Part shown: piece after piece, positions 45,717-55,421 of the stretch
How positions within the stretch are numbered: position 1 is the stretch's first letter
Layout of the letters: each line of letters opens with the position of its first letter
Assembly (NCBI RefSeq): GCF_020164585.1
Contig: NZ_JAIQZF010000005.1
Coordinates: 248,001 to 312,000, forward strand
Direction: 5' to 3'
Origin: Psychroflexus curvus
GTDB taxonomy: Bacteria > Bacteroidota > Bacteroidia > Flavobacteriales > Flavobacteriaceae
DNA length: 64,000 nt
Program-made: the position numbers and the translations under genes
The notes under the pieces: model-generated
The model's database searches: none
Seen by the model: only the letters and a program-made list of their open reading frames with translations
Told to the model about the DNA's origin: nothing

Positions 45717-46358
45717 ATGAGAACTTTAAAAACAACTTCACTTGGCATTCTAGTTTTTATCGCCTTATATTTTGTGATAGACAGAGTGCTTCCATACTTT
45801 TTCAAATTTAATTTTGAGTATTATAAAGACTATTACTGGTCTAATAAATGGTGGCTTGTCGGTCATTTATTAGGAGGTGCACTGGCCTTACTTATAGGGC
45901 CTTTTCAATTTAGTACAAAGTTCAGGAATCGGTTTTTAAAAACACATCGGAATTTAGGCAAGCTCTTTATCATTGCCATTATTATAGCCTCTTTAAGTGC
46001 CCTGTATATGTCTATATATGTCGCGCCTCAAGTCAATATTTCATGGAGTGTTTCATTGTTTGTCCTGGCATTGGTTTGGCTAGTGAGCGTATTAACAGCT
46101 TACAGGGCTATTTTACTTAGAAGACTTCTTCAGCATAATGAATGGATGATTCGAACTTACATAATTACGGTTGCCTTTGTAGTGTTCCGCATTCTGAATG
46201 AAAATCCGTTCATGCGTGATTTGATGCCAACTTTTGAAGAGCGTGGTGCAACCTGTATCTGGCTTTCGTGGACTGTCCCTTTATTTTTTTCAGAAGTGCT
46301 ATTACAATGGAATAAGAAAAAAAAGGTGACTAAAATTTCAAACTATACCCTAATATGA
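45717..46358 (+). CDS. DUF2306 membrane protein
   Basis: The 213-residue protein has about six membrane segments. The DUF2306 signature is visible in WWLVGHLLGGALALLIGPFQF, KTHRNLGKLFIIAII and LLQHNEWMIRTYIITVAFV, with conserved histidines at the membrane borders. Function unknown, possibly a haem or quinone-linked redox protein. The stop overlaps the next start as ATGA. Confidence 0.85.
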   Translation: MRTLKTTSLGILVFIALYFVIDRVLPYFFKFNFEYYKDYYWSNKWWLVGHLLGGALALLIGPFQFSTKFRNRFLKTHRNLGKLFIIAIIIASLSALYMSIYVAPQVNISWSVSLFVLALVWLVSVLTAYRAILLRRLLQHNEWMIRTYIITVAFVVFRILNENPFMRDLMPTFEERGATCIWLSWTVPLFFSEVLLQWNKKKKVTKISNYTLI

Positions 46359-47110
46359 ACTTACAACTCAAAGGAAAAAATGCCATCATCACAGGGGGTA
46401 GTAAAGGTATTGGCAAAAGCATTGCTTCAAATCTTGCTGATGAAGGGGTCAATATGGCTATTTGTGCCCGTGGTAAAGAAGCTCTAAAAAAAACAAAAAA
46501 GGAACTTCTGAAAAAGGGCGTAAAAGTGATGGCTATGACCTGCGATGTCGGTGACACCGAACAGCTTAATACTTTTCTTGACCAGGTAAAAAAGCAGTTT
46601 GGAAGCGTAGATATTTTAATTAATAACGTCTCCGCTTTAAGCTTGGGAGACGATGACAGCGACTGGGAAACTTCCATTACTGTAGATTTATTAGGTAGCG
46701 TAAAAGCCTCCAGAAAGGTCATCCCCTGGATGCTGCAAGCAGGCAGTGGGAACATTTTGTTTATTTCATCAGGTTCCGGTCTTGAAGCAGGTTCACCTCC
46801 TGCCTATGCCGCGGTAAAGGCAGCCTTAATAAGCTATTCTAAAACCATAGCTATTCAATTGGCGCCAGAAAATATCAGAGTGAACACCCTTACTCCCGGA
46901 TCGGTAGAATTTCCCGATGGACTTTGGGAGTTAACCAAAACGCAAAACCCAACCTTATACGACTGGGCACTCAATTCTATTCCTTCCGGGAGAATGGGCA
47001 CTCCCGACGAGATAGGAAAAGTGGCCACTTTCATAGTTTCGCCTTGCGCCAGTTGGGTCATAGGCGCCTGCTTAGCCGTAGATGGAGGTCAGCGTAAAGC
47101 TAATTTGTAA
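46355..47110 (+). CDS. Short-chain dehydrogenase/reductase (SDR)
   Basis: A classical SDR of 251 residues with AIITGGSKGIGKSIA (NAD(P)-binding), NNVSALS in place of NNAG, ISSGSGLEAGSPPAYAAVK (Ser-Tyr-Lys) and the FabG-like end IGACLAVDGGQ. It is likely a cytosolic NADPH-dependent 3-oxoacyl or carbonyl reductase. Start overlaps the DUF2306 stop. Its last 50 codons are repeated in decayed form about 1.15 kb downstream. Confidence 0.92.
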   Translation: MNLQLKGKNAIITGGSKGIGKSIASNLADEGVNMAICARGKEALKKTKKELLKKGVKVMAMTCDVGDTEQLNTFLDQVKKQFGSVDILINNVSALSLGDDDSDWETSITVDLLGSVKASRKVIPWMLQAGSGNILFISSGSGLEAGSPPAYAAVKAALISYSKTIAIQLAPENIRVNTLTPGSVEFPDGLWELTKTQNPTLYDWALNSIPSGRMGTPDEIGKVATFIVSPCASWVIGACLAVDGGQRKANL

Positions 47111-47138
47111 AAAAATAATGTAATCAAAATAATTAATT

Positions 47139-48008
47139 ATGAAAAGTATACTAATCACAGGATGCAGCACAGGATTTGGATTCGATGCTGCTAAATACCT
47201 AGCTGAACAAGGCCATAAAGTCTATGCAACCATGCGAGACACCAGTACTAAAAATGCTGAAGCAGCAAAAGAATTATCAGATTTCGCAAAGTCTGAAAAT
47301 CTACACCTCAGCGTTGTGGATTTAGATGTCACTTCAGATCAAAGTGTTGATGAGGCGATGAAACACATTGACGACTGTGATGTATTGATCAACAATGCGG
47401 GCAGGGGCTTTGGCGGGCCAATCGAAGCTTTTTCTTCAAAAGAATGTATGGCTCAACTCGATTTAAATGTGATTGGCAACGTGCGTCTGCTGAAAGCGGT
47501 ATTGCCCATAATGCGTGCCAAAAAATCTGGACTTGTCATTCAATTGAGTTCCATTGCAGGCCGATTGGCCGTACCCGGATTTGGGATTTATCACGCCAGC
47601 AAATGGGCCGTTGAAGGCATGAGCGAAGCTTTACGCTATGAACTTGGCCCACTTGGCATCGATGTCGCCATTGTACAGCCAGGTCCGTTCTCCACTAATT
47701 TTTTTCCAGGCGTCATTTACCCGGAAGACACGGCAACCGCAACAGCTTACGAACATGTCACCACCTTCCTGGATACTTTTGGCAGTCAGTCCATGGCCGC
47801 TTTTGATAACCCAGACGCACCAACTGATCCCGCTTTGGTCGTTAAAAAATTTGAAGAACTCATCAATTTACCAGCAGGACAAAGGCCTTTACGCAATATC
47901 GTGGGATTAGATTTTGGAGCGCAAAGCATGAACGATGTTACGGAACCCGTCCGACTCGAAATGTTAAAAGGATTCAGCATTACTGAATTTGACGGGGTCA
48001 AAACTTAA
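47139..48008 (+). CDS. Short-chain dehydrogenase/reductase (SDR)
   Basis: 289 residues with ILITGCSTGFGFDAAK, INNAGRGFGG, QLSSIAGRLAVPGFGIYHASK and the PG motif IVQPGPFSTNFFPG. It resembles retinol-dehydrogenase-like SDRs that act on bulky carbonyls. It begins 28 bp after the previous SDR. A degenerate tandem copy lies at 48287-49074. Confidence 0.92.
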   Translation: MKSILITGCSTGFGFDAAKYLAEQGHKVYATMRDTSTKNAEAAKELSDFAKSENLHLSVVDLDVTSDQSVDEAMKHIDDCDVLINNAGRGFGGPIEAFSSKECMAQLDLNVIGNVRLLKAVLPIMRAKKSGLVIQLSSIAGRLAVPGFGIYHASKWAVEGMSEALRYELGPLGIDVAIVQPGPFSTNFFPGVIYPEDTATATAYEHVTTFLDTFGSQSMAAFDNPDAPTDPALVVKKFEELINLPAGQRPLRNIVGLDFGAQSMNDVTEPVRLEMLKGFSITEFDGVKT

Positions 48009-48021
48009 ACACTAACTCATT

Positions 48022-48260
48022 AAAGCACTAACTACTTATGAAATAAAACCCACCCATAACCAATTCCTCATCGAGGCTCTGAGTGTCATCAAAGAAGAGG
48101 ACAGAGTTTTTTATGATGTGTCAACCGATTTCATTCCTTCAGGAAGGCATGGCACTCCAGACGAAATTGGCAAGGTAGCCACCTCCATCGTCTCACCTAG
48201 TACCAGTTGGGTCATAGGCCCCTGCCTAGCTGAAAATAGCGGCCAGCGTAGAGCTATTTC
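48022..48260 (+). pseudogene. Duplication scar: start of a DUF418 gene joined to the end of an SDR gene
   Basis: Bases 48022-48100 resemble the first 90 bp of the DUF418 gene at 49084 (shared CACTAACTAC, ATGAAATAAA and CACCCA). From about 48118 the frame resembles the C-terminus of the SDR at 46355: IPSGRHGTPDEIGKVA and SWVIGPCLAENSGQR against IPSGRMGTPDEIGKVA and SWVIGACLAVDGGQR. The join near 48105 is the seam of a tandem duplication. Confidence 0.8.
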
Positions 48261-48286
48261 TGTGAAAACAATAAAAATAACTGAAT

Positions 48287-49074
48287 ATGAAGAATATAGT
48301 CATCACAGAATGTGACACAGGATTTGGATTTAATGCTGCTAAATATCTCGCTGAACAAGGGCATAAAGTCTATGCAATCATGAAAAACACCACCACTACA
48401 AATACTGAAGCAGCAAAAATCTTATCAGATTTTGCCACTACTAAAAATCGGAACCTAAGCGTAGTGGATTTAGACGTCACTTCAGACCAAAGCCTTGCTG
48501 ATATAATTAAACAAATTGAACATGTAGATGTCTTTATCAACAATTGCGGAAAAGATTATGAAGAACCTACTGAAGCGCTTTCTGAAGGGGTGTACGATGC
48601 AGAACTCGATTTTAATGTGATTGGAAATGTACCCATACTGAATGCTATTTCACCAATGATGCGCGCTAATAAATCCGGCCTTTTCATTCAATTAATTTCT
48701 GTTGGAGGTCGTCTTACCGTAATGGATTTGGCGTTTATCAAGCCGGCAAATGGGCCGTAGAGGGATTCAGCGAAGCCTTAGGGTATGAACCTGGACGTCT
48801 CGGTATTGATGTATTCATTGTGCAGCCTGGTCCGCTCTCAACTAATTTTTTTCCAAGGTTCATTTATCCAAAAGACATATCAACTGCAACGTCCTGAGAA
48901 CACGTAAGCCCTTTTCCTGTGACCTTTGGTAGTCAATGCGTGTCCGCTTTTGAAAACCCAGATGCAGCAGCCGATCTGAATTTTGGCTTGAATCAAATTA
49001 ATGAGGTGGCAGAACTCCAATTACAGATTTCAAAAGAACTTAATATTACTGACTTTGATGGAATGAAAGTTTAA
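48287..49074 (+). pseudogene. Decayed tandem copy of the SDR at 47139
   Basis: The copy begins MKNIVITECDTGFGFNAAKY and follows its parent for 150 codons. It has lost the TG of the cofactor motif (EC in place of GC, CDTGFGF) and changed NNAG to NNCG. A frameshift near 48720-48730 follows, then a TGA near 48896 and a deletion of about 25 codons. It ends in ITDFDGMKV against ITEFDGVKT. It is non-functional as an SDR. The first 157 codons remain open. Confidence 0.9.
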
Positions 49075-49083
49075 ACACAACTT

Positions 49084-50379
49084 ATGGAACCACTAACTAC
49101 CAATGAAATAAACCCCACCCAAAACCAGGCCCGTATCAAGGCTCTGGATGTGATCAGAGGCATTGCCTTGCTGGGTATCCTGCTCATGAATATCAATGGC
49201 ATGGGACTGCCCTACTCCTATTCAGACCCCAGTGTGCTTGGCCATACCGAGGGTTTAAACTATTATGTGTGGTTTGCCAATGAACTGTTTTTTGAAGGAA
49301 CCATGCGGGGATTATTCACCATCCTTTTTGGCGCAGGCGTTATTTTACTCACCACACGACTTATTCATAAAGGTGCAGGGATTTCTACAGCCGATGTGTA
49401 TTACCGTAGGATGATTTGGCTTCTGCTTTTCGGCTTAGTCAATTCATGGATATTTCTTTGGCCAGGAGATATCTTATATGCCTACGGACTCTTCGGCTTG
49501 TTTTTATTTCCCTTCAGAAATTTATCTGTGAAAAATTTACTGATTATTCCTGCGATTTTGATCAGTATTGGAGTGGTTTGGGATGTTTACGATTATCAAA
49601 AAAATAAAGAGATTAAAACAGAAGCTGAACTCGCCTTAATTTTAAAAAACACAGGGGCCACACTTGATGAAAAAGCCGAGCAGGCTATTGCAAAATGGGA
49701 AGAGGCAAGTCCTAAAAAAACACCTGAGCAAATCAAAGAATACATAGAGGGTATGAATGGTAGTTATTTCGACATTATGAAGCATAAAGCCCCTAAAATT
49801 CAATGGATGCAAACCTGGTTTCAATACCGCTACTCAGCCTGGGATATTCTGAGCTTTATGTTTTTGGGTATGGCTTTTTATAAACTGAGAATACTTCACG
49901 GCGAACAAACTATAAAATTCTACTTGCTGCTGGCAGTTATTGGCTATGCAATTGGTTTAAGTATCAATTATTATGAAGTTAGCTTAATCACAGGCAGTGA
50001 TTACGATCCACTTCATACCTATCAGGCTCATCAAACCTACAGCATTGGCCGACTCTTTGTCACTTTAGGCCATATTGGCCTTTTTATGCTGTTTATTAAA
50101 TCGGGAATCATCGGTTTTCTTCAACGGAGTTTAGCCGCTGTGGGCAGAATGGCACTATCTAATTATTTAATGCATAGCATCATCACTTCCATCCTGTTTC
50201 TCGGCTTCGGACTTTACGGTCAATTGGAGCGTTATGAATTGTACTATGTCGTGTTTAGCATCTGGATTTTTCAGCTGATCACCAGCCCCATTTGGTTAAA
50301 ACATTTCTACTTCGGTCCTTTTGAATGGCTTTGGCGTTCGCTTACTTATGGCAAAAAACAGGTCTTTAAAAAATCATAA
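49084..50379 (+). CDS. DUF418 membrane protein
   Basis: 431 residues with about ten membrane segments. The N-terminal motif RIKALDVIRGIALLGILLMNI is typical of DUF418/YeiB proteins, and the C-terminal DUF418 domain contains AVGRMALSNYLMHSIITSILF and FGPFEWLWRSLTYGK. These inner-membrane proteins are distant relatives of acyltransferases of the OpgC/acyl_transf_3 type, so an acyl transfer to a secreted or lipid substrate is possible. Followed after 3 bp by a related membrane protein. Confidence 0.92.
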   Translation: MEPLTTNEINPTQNQARIKALDVIRGIALLGILLMNINGMGLPYSYSDPSVLGHTEGLNYYVWFANELFFEGTMRGLFTILFGAGVILLTTRLIHKGAGISTADVYYRRMIWLLLFGLVNSWIFLWPGDILYAYGLFGLFLFPFRNLSVKNLLIIPAILISIGVVWDVYDYQKNKEIKTEAELALILKNTGATLDEKAEQAIAKWEEASPKKTPEQIKEYIEGMNGSYFDIMKHKAPKIQWMQTWFQYRYSAWDILSFMFLGMAFYKLRILHGEQTIKFYLLLAVIGYAIGLSINYYEVSLITGSDYDPLHTYQAHQTYSIGRLFVTLGHIGLFMLFIKSGIIGFLQRSLAAVGRMALSNYLMHSIITSILFLGFGLYGQLERYELYYVVFSIWIFQLITSPIWLKHFYFGPFEWLWRSLTYGKKQVFKKS

Positions 50380-50382
50380 TCT

Positions 50383-51555
50383 ATGTCCAAAACAAACCAT
50401 CGCGTTCAATCCTTAGACTTTTTAAAAGGTCTGGTTATCCTGCTCATGGCTTTAGACCACGTCAGGGATTATTTCCATAAAGACGTGTTTTATTTCGAAC
50501 CAACTGACATCGAGCAAACCCATTTAGCCTTGTTTTTTACCCGATTCATCACCCACTTTTGTGCTCCTGTCTTTGTATTACTGGCCGGGACTTCGGCCTT
50601 TTTTGTTCAACAGCGGATGTTGAAATTTGAACTTAGTCAATGGCTGGTTAAACGCGGTTTGTGGCTGGTGTTTGTAGAGGTTATCATCATCACTTTTGGC
50701 TGGAGGTTTCAGTTAAATTTTGATAGTATTGTTTTTCAGGTGATCTGGCTGCTCGGAATCTCCATGGTATTTCTGGCCGTATTTATTCACGTTCCTAAAA
50801 AGCTTATGATAGCCTCATCCCTTATCGTGATTTTTGGGCACAATAGTTTAGATGGGATTACAGGTGGTCAATTCAGTGATATCTGGACACTTCTGCATGT
50901 GCAAGGCCCGATTTTATTATCAGAAGACACCGTCCTTTTTAATGTCTACCCTCTCATTCCCTGGATATTTGTCATGCCTTTGGGCTATCATCTTGGGGGT
51001 CTTTATACTTCAGCTTATGACGCCAAAGCAAGGCGACAATTATTGATTTACATTGGGTTGGCTGCTATCGGTTTGTTTTTTGGTATCCGCGCAATTAATA
51101 TTTATGGCAACCTAACGTTTTGGACAACTTACGAAGACTTCGGTAAAACCTTAATGTCTTTTTTCAATGTTTCCAAGTATCCGCCTTCTTTACTCTACCT
51201 GTTGATCACTCTTGGGCCATCTATGATATTACTGGCCTGGGCAGAGCATTTTAAAGGTAAACTCTATACCATTACCGTGTTGTTTGGCAAAGTGCCTATG
51301 TTTTTCTATATCATCCATATTTATTATATCCATTTATTGGCTGTAATCGCCGCCTATCTTACAGGTTATGACCCATCACTCATGATAGTAGATGTTTGGA
51401 TCAGTTTTGAAACCGGACTCCAGGGTTATGGATTCTCTTTAGGGGTGGTTTATCTGGTATGGCTGTTTGTGGTGGTAACGCTTCACCCTGTTTGTGTGTG
51501 GTACTGGAACTATAAAAAAACACATCGCCATCACTGGTGGCTGAGCTATGTTTAA
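50383..51555 (+). CDS. DUF1624 / heparan-alpha-glucosaminide N-acetyltransferase-like membrane protein
   Basis: 390 residues, about ten membrane segments. The start VQSLDFLKGLVILLMALDHVRDYF holds the conserved Asp-His motif of the HGSNAT family (LDHVRD), and THFCAPVFVLLAGTSAFF follows. Such enzymes transfer acetyl groups across the membrane. It is 3 bp behind the DUF418 gene, suggesting a joint role in modifying a surface or secreted compound. Confidence 0.9.
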   Translation: MSKTNHRVQSLDFLKGLVILLMALDHVRDYFHKDVFYFEPTDIEQTHLALFFTRFITHFCAPVFVLLAGTSAFFVQQRMLKFELSQWLVKRGLWLVFVEVIIITFGWRFQLNFDSIVFQVIWLLGISMVFLAVFIHVPKKLMIASSLIVIFGHNSLDGITGGQFSDIWTLLHVQGPILLSEDTVLFNVYPLIPWIFVMPLGYHLGGLYTSAYDAKARRQLLIYIGLAAIGLFFGIRAINIYGNLTFWTTYEDFGKTLMSFFNVSKYPPSLLYLLITLGPSMILLAWAEHFKGKLYTITVLFGKVPMFFYIIHIYYIHLLAVIAAYLTGYDPSLMIVDVWISFETGLQGYGFSLGVVYLVWLFVVVTLHPVCVWYWNYKKTHRHHWWLSYV

Positions 51556-51591
51556 CTAAAAACAGGCTTTTAATCTTTAAAATTTATCCTT

Positions 51592-52653
51592 ATGAAATCT
51601 TCAATTTTTATTTTACTTACAGCTTGTTTTTTATCACTGAGTTGCGTGAACAAGGCAGAACAGTCTACTGCAACCAAAACCGATGAAATCGAAAATAAAT
51701 CGGGTTATTTCGACTATTCCAACAGCGATGACCAATGGACGGGTGGCGTCAGGATGATTCCGATAGAAACACCCAAAGGCACTTTTAATGTATACACCAA
51801 ACGCATGGGGAATAATCCAAAAATGAGGATACTACTTCTACATGGCGGTCCTGGTGGAACACATGAACAATTTGGAAACTTCGAGGGCTATCTGCCTAAC
51901 GAAGAAATTGAATATATCTATTACGATCAGCTTGATTCTTATTACAGCGACAAGCCCAATGATCCGTCACTTTGGACCACCGAACGTTTTGTGGAGGAAG
52001 TGGAGCAGGTGCGACAGGCCCTGGGTTTAAATAAGGATAATTTCTACCTTCTGGGTCAGTCCTGGGGCGGCATTTTGGCTATGGAATACGCCCTGAAATA
52101 TCAGGATAATTTAAAGGGTCTCATCATTTCTAATATGGTGGCGAGCGTACCGGAATACAATACATACGCCCAGGAAGTTTTAGGCCCACAATTACCAGAG
52201 GAAATCTTGAAAGAAATTCAACACATTGAAGCGAATAAAGATTACGCCAATCCGAGATACGAAGAGCTTCTGATGACTCATTTTTACACCGAACATATTC
52301 TCCGTTTGCCTTTAGAAAAATGGCCAAAATCTATCCAGCTGTTGTTTGAACATCTCAATCCTGAAATTTACGTTTACATGCAAGGTCCGAGCGAATTTGG
52401 CATCATAGAAGAAGCCACTTTAAGCGACTGGGATGTCTCTGATCGCTTAAAGGAAATTAAAACCCCAACCCTTATGTTAGGTGCAAAACACGACACTATG
52501 GATCCAAAGTATATGGAATGGATGGCTACCGAAGTTCAAAACGGCAGAAGTGTGATTACCAATGGAAGTCACGCGTCTCAGTTTGATGATCCGGATACCT
52601 ATTTTGATAGCATTATCAGCTTTATCAAAGATGTTGATAATGGCAGTTTTTAA
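51592..52653 (+). CDS. Proline-iminopeptidase-like alpha/beta hydrolase, lipoprotein
   Basis: The signal ends in the lipobox SLSC (Cys 18), so the 353-residue protein should be lipid-anchored. The hydrolase domain shows the oxyanion motif LLLHGGPGGTHEQFG, nucleophile elbow LLGQSWGGILA (Ser), catalytic Asp in GAKHDTMDP and His in NGSHASQF. This is the S33 peptidase / proline iminopeptidase pattern. The substrate may be a peptide or an ester. It follows the two acyltransferase-like genes. Confidence 0.92.
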   Translation: MKSSIFILLTACFLSLSCVNKAEQSTATKTDEIENKSGYFDYSNSDDQWTGGVRMIPIETPKGTFNVYTKRMGNNPKMRILLLHGGPGGTHEQFGNFEGYLPNEEIEYIYYDQLDSYYSDKPNDPSLWTTERFVEEVEQVRQALGLNKDNFYLLGQSWGGILAMEYALKYQDNLKGLIISNMVASVPEYNTYAQEVLGPQLPEEILKEIQHIEANKDYANPRYEELLMTHFYTEHILRLPLEKWPKSIQLLFEHLNPEIYVYMQGPSEFGIIEEATLSDWDVSDRLKEIKTPTLMLGAKHDTMDPKYMEWMATEVQNGRSVITNGSHASQFDDPDTYFDSIISFIKDVDNGSF

Positions 52654-52687
52654 GCTTTGAAAAAATACTAACTAAATAACACCCCTC

Positions 52688-53728
52688 ATGAACCTAAAAA
52701 AATCCTTTACTATTGCTTTAATACTTGGTGTATTAAGCATTATAGCCTGGGAATTCTACTGGCGGTCTCAGGGCCGTTTTCCAGATCTGGACGATGACAA
52801 ATACCTCTGGGCCAGTACTCGTGCGAAAGTTGAGAAAGCCTCAAAAGACGATGTAGTCCTTGTTGGCTCATCCCGAGTGTTATTTAATATCCAGGTGCAT
52901 AAGTGGGAGGAACTGACAGGAATTCAACCCATTCAGCTCGCCAATGCCGGCGCTACACCCCTTCCCACATTTCATGATATTGTAGAACATACAGATTTTA
53001 AAGGGACTGTGGTTGTGGGTGTAACACCTCCTTTGTTTTTTTCAACAACATTTGAGCAAGCACCTCCCTGGCGAAGAGCGGCTTCTCGTTCAGAATTTTA
53101 TAAAAATCGAACCTACGCTCAGCGTTTAAATTACTTCTTATCCATTCCGCTTCAAAATTCACTGGCCTTTATCAGCAATGATGATGAAGAATGGCATGAT
53201 GATATCAACCTCAAAGCTTTGCTGAACACCATTAGCTGGTCTGATAGAAATGGTCGTGCCAGTGACCCTCCATTTATGCGGTTTCAGGATATCGATATCC
53301 ATAGAAATGTTCGGATGAAAAACATAATGCTCACCGACACCGCATTTGCGAATTCGATAAAAACGGTTTGGAAATTTTTCATGTCTGCAGATATGCCCCC
53401 GCCGGATAAAGAATCTACCATCGCTTTTTTTATTGAAGATGTCAATAAATTAGAAGCCCGTGGTGGTCGGGTTATTTTGTTGCGAAATCCCTCTGATGGA
53501 TTTTTTAAAGACCTGGAAAATAATGGCTTACCTCGTTAAACCTTTTGGAATGAGTTGGTTGCCGAAGCCGATGTGCCAGCTTATCACTATCAGGATTACG
53601 AAAGCTTAAGTGGCTTTGAAACCATAGAATGGTCACATTTATCGGCCACTGATGCCGATCAATTTACAGAGAATTTTGTACGCATTCTTTTGAAAGACGG
53701 GCTTATCACTAACCTTAAAACCAACTAG
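52688..53728 (+). pseudogene. SGNH-type partner of MBOAT acyltransferase, interrupted by a stop codon
   Basis: The frame reads 283 codons to TAA (53537-53539), then continues in the same frame for another 62 codons to TAG at 53728, 2 bp before the MBOAT ATG. The full product would be 346 residues: a signal-anchor (about 7-24), the SGNH block I Ser in VVLVGSSRVLF, the Gly/Asn blocks in LANAGATPLP, and a C-terminal EWSHLSATDADQFT that carries the expected His. The stop removes that His. DltD/AlgX-like proteins of this kind work with MBOAT proteins to O-acylate polymers. Confidence 0.85.
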
Positions 53729-53730
53729 TC

Positions 53731-55146
53731 ATGCTGTTTAATTCATTGAGTTTTATCGTGTTTTTGGTGATTGTTTTGGTTCTCTATTATTCCAAACTAT
53801 TCAACTGGACCAACAAGAAAAGGATGCTGCTGCTGGCCAGTTATGTATTTTACGGCTTGTGGAATCCACCTTTGGTTATATTACTTTGGATTTCAACCCT
53901 GGTCGACTGGCAAGCTGGTAAGAAATTGGCTGTAGAAACCAATGCACGTCAGCGCAAATTGTGGTTGCTCCTTAGTTTAGCAGTCAATCTCGGATTCCTG
54001 GCTTTCTTTAAATACCGTGATTTCCTCTTAGACAATTTTACCAGCGTAGTCAATACGTATGGGTATGGCTATGAGGCGCAACCCATGGATATTATTTTGC
54101 CGATGGGGATTTCGTTTTATACGTTTCAAACCATGTCTTACACCATCGATATGTATAACAGAAAAATAGAACCTGCCCGAACCTTCCTGGATTTTGCTTT
54201 ATACGTCACCTTTTTTCCACAACTCGTAGCCGGACCAATTGTAAGAGCTCAAGATCTGATCACCCAATTTTATGAAGAAAAAAAGGCGACTGTAAAACAG
54301 TTTTTATGGGGTACGTTTTTACTGACCATCGGACTGTTTCAAAAAATTGTTCTGGCCGATACATTGCTGGCAGACACTTCGGACCAGGTCTTTGGGTCTC
54401 AAAAGATCTTAGACTCGCTAGATGCCTGGACCGGCACTTTGGCCTTTTCCGGTCAGATATTTTTTGACTTTGCAGGCTATTCCACCTGTGCCATAGGGAT
54501 TGCTCTTATGCTGGGGATTGTTTTACCCGATAACTTCAGGTATCCTTATGCGTCTATTGGATTTTCAGACTTCTGGAGGCGCTGGCACATTACTCTATCA
54601 ACCTGGCTCAGGGATTATCTTTACATTCCTTTAGGAGGTAACCGACATGGCATCGTAAGAATGTATGCCGCACTGATGATTACTATGTTGCTGGGCGGTT
54701 TATGGCATGGTGCTGCCTGGACCTTTGTGATTTGGGGTGGTTTGCATGGACTGTATCTGATTATAGAACGTATACTGAGGTCTAGAATACAAATTAAAAT
54801 CACGGCTTTTAATGGAATTATCCTGGCCTTATTCACCTATATTCTGGTCAATTTTACATGGGTGTTTTTTAGAGCAAGAGAGTTTTCGGTTGCCAAAAAC
54901 ATGTTGTCATCCATGCTCTTTATGAATGAGGAAGGCGAAAAAATTGTAGGGACATTTGATGTATTCAAAGTCTTCATTTTGATCGGTTTGTTGTTCATTT
55001 CACATTGGCTGATGCGCAAAACGTCGCTCAGAGAAGTTTCCTTGAGCATGTCACCTGTCACTTTGGGCATTGTTTGGGCAATCATGCTGTTTTTGATTGT
55101 GATTTCTCAGGGCAGTGGCGAACAGTTTATTTATTTTCAGTTTTAA
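53731..55146 (+). CDS. MBOAT-family O-acyltransferase (AlgI/DltB-like)
   Basis: 471 residues with about eleven membrane segments. Motifs are LPMGISFYTFQTMSYTIDMY, FFPQLVAGPIVRAQDLI, FSDFWRRWHITLSTWLRDYLY and the catalytic His in GGLWHGAAWTFVIWGGLHG. It moves acyl groups across the inner membrane for O-acylation of an exopolysaccharide or another secreted polymer. Its periplasmic SGNH partner is the interrupted gene directly before it. No polymer-synthesis genes lie nearby, so the target is unknown. Confidence 0.95.
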   Translation: MLFNSLSFIVFLVIVLVLYYSKLFNWTNKKRMLLLASYVFYGLWNPPLVILLWISTLVDWQAGKKLAVETNARQRKLWLLLSLAVNLGFLAFFKYRDFLLDNFTSVVNTYGYGYEAQPMDIILPMGISFYTFQTMSYTIDMYNRKIEPARTFLDFALYVTFFPQLVAGPIVRAQDLITQFYEEKKATVKQFLWGTFLLTIGLFQKIVLADTLLADTSDQVFGSQKILDSLDAWTGTLAFSGQIFFDFAGYSTCAIGIALMLGIVLPDNFRYPYASIGFSDFWRRWHITLSTWLRDYLYIPLGGNRHGIVRMYAALMITMLLGGLWHGAAWTFVIWGGLHGLYLIIERILRSRIQIKITAFNGIILALFTYILVNFTWVFFRAREFSVAKNMLSSMLFMNEEGEKIVGTFDVFKVFILIGLLFISHWLMRKTSLREVSLSMSPVTLGIVWAIMLFLIVISQGSGEQFIYFQF

Positions 55147-55196
55147 GATCTTTTAGATTTGATAGTTGGAAAAACAAGTAATTAAAAAACAGTTTG

Positions 55197-55364
55197 ATGA
55201 TCAAGTTCTTCAGAAACATCAGAAATAAACTTATCGAACAAGATAACAGGCATAAGTATCTGCACTATGTCATTAGCGAAATCCTCCTGGTGGCACTTGG
55301 GATTTTGATTACCGAAAACCTTACCCACTCCCGAGACGTTGGGACTTTAAGAAAGGTTTTCTAG
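55197..55364 (+). pseudogene. Truncated DUF6090 gene (N-terminal fragment)
   Basis: The 55-codon frame starts MIKFFRNIRNKLIEQDNRHK and contains VISEILLVALGILITEN, the N-terminal membrane segment of DUF6090 proteins, which normally run to about 240-260 residues. It then stops after an unrelated tail (HSRDVGTLRKVF) that starts near ACTCCCGAGACGTTGGG. The rest of the gene is missing. Confidence 0.7.
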
Positions 55365-55421
55365 ATTAGAACTGTTGAATAAAGTCGTAAGACTATTTAA
55401 AACCACACTAAATACAAAAAG

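Noticed and set aside
48118-48315. Stand-alone small SDR-like gene
   Set aside because: It matches only the last part of the SDR at 46355 and lies in a duplication seam, so it is treated as part of a pseudogene.
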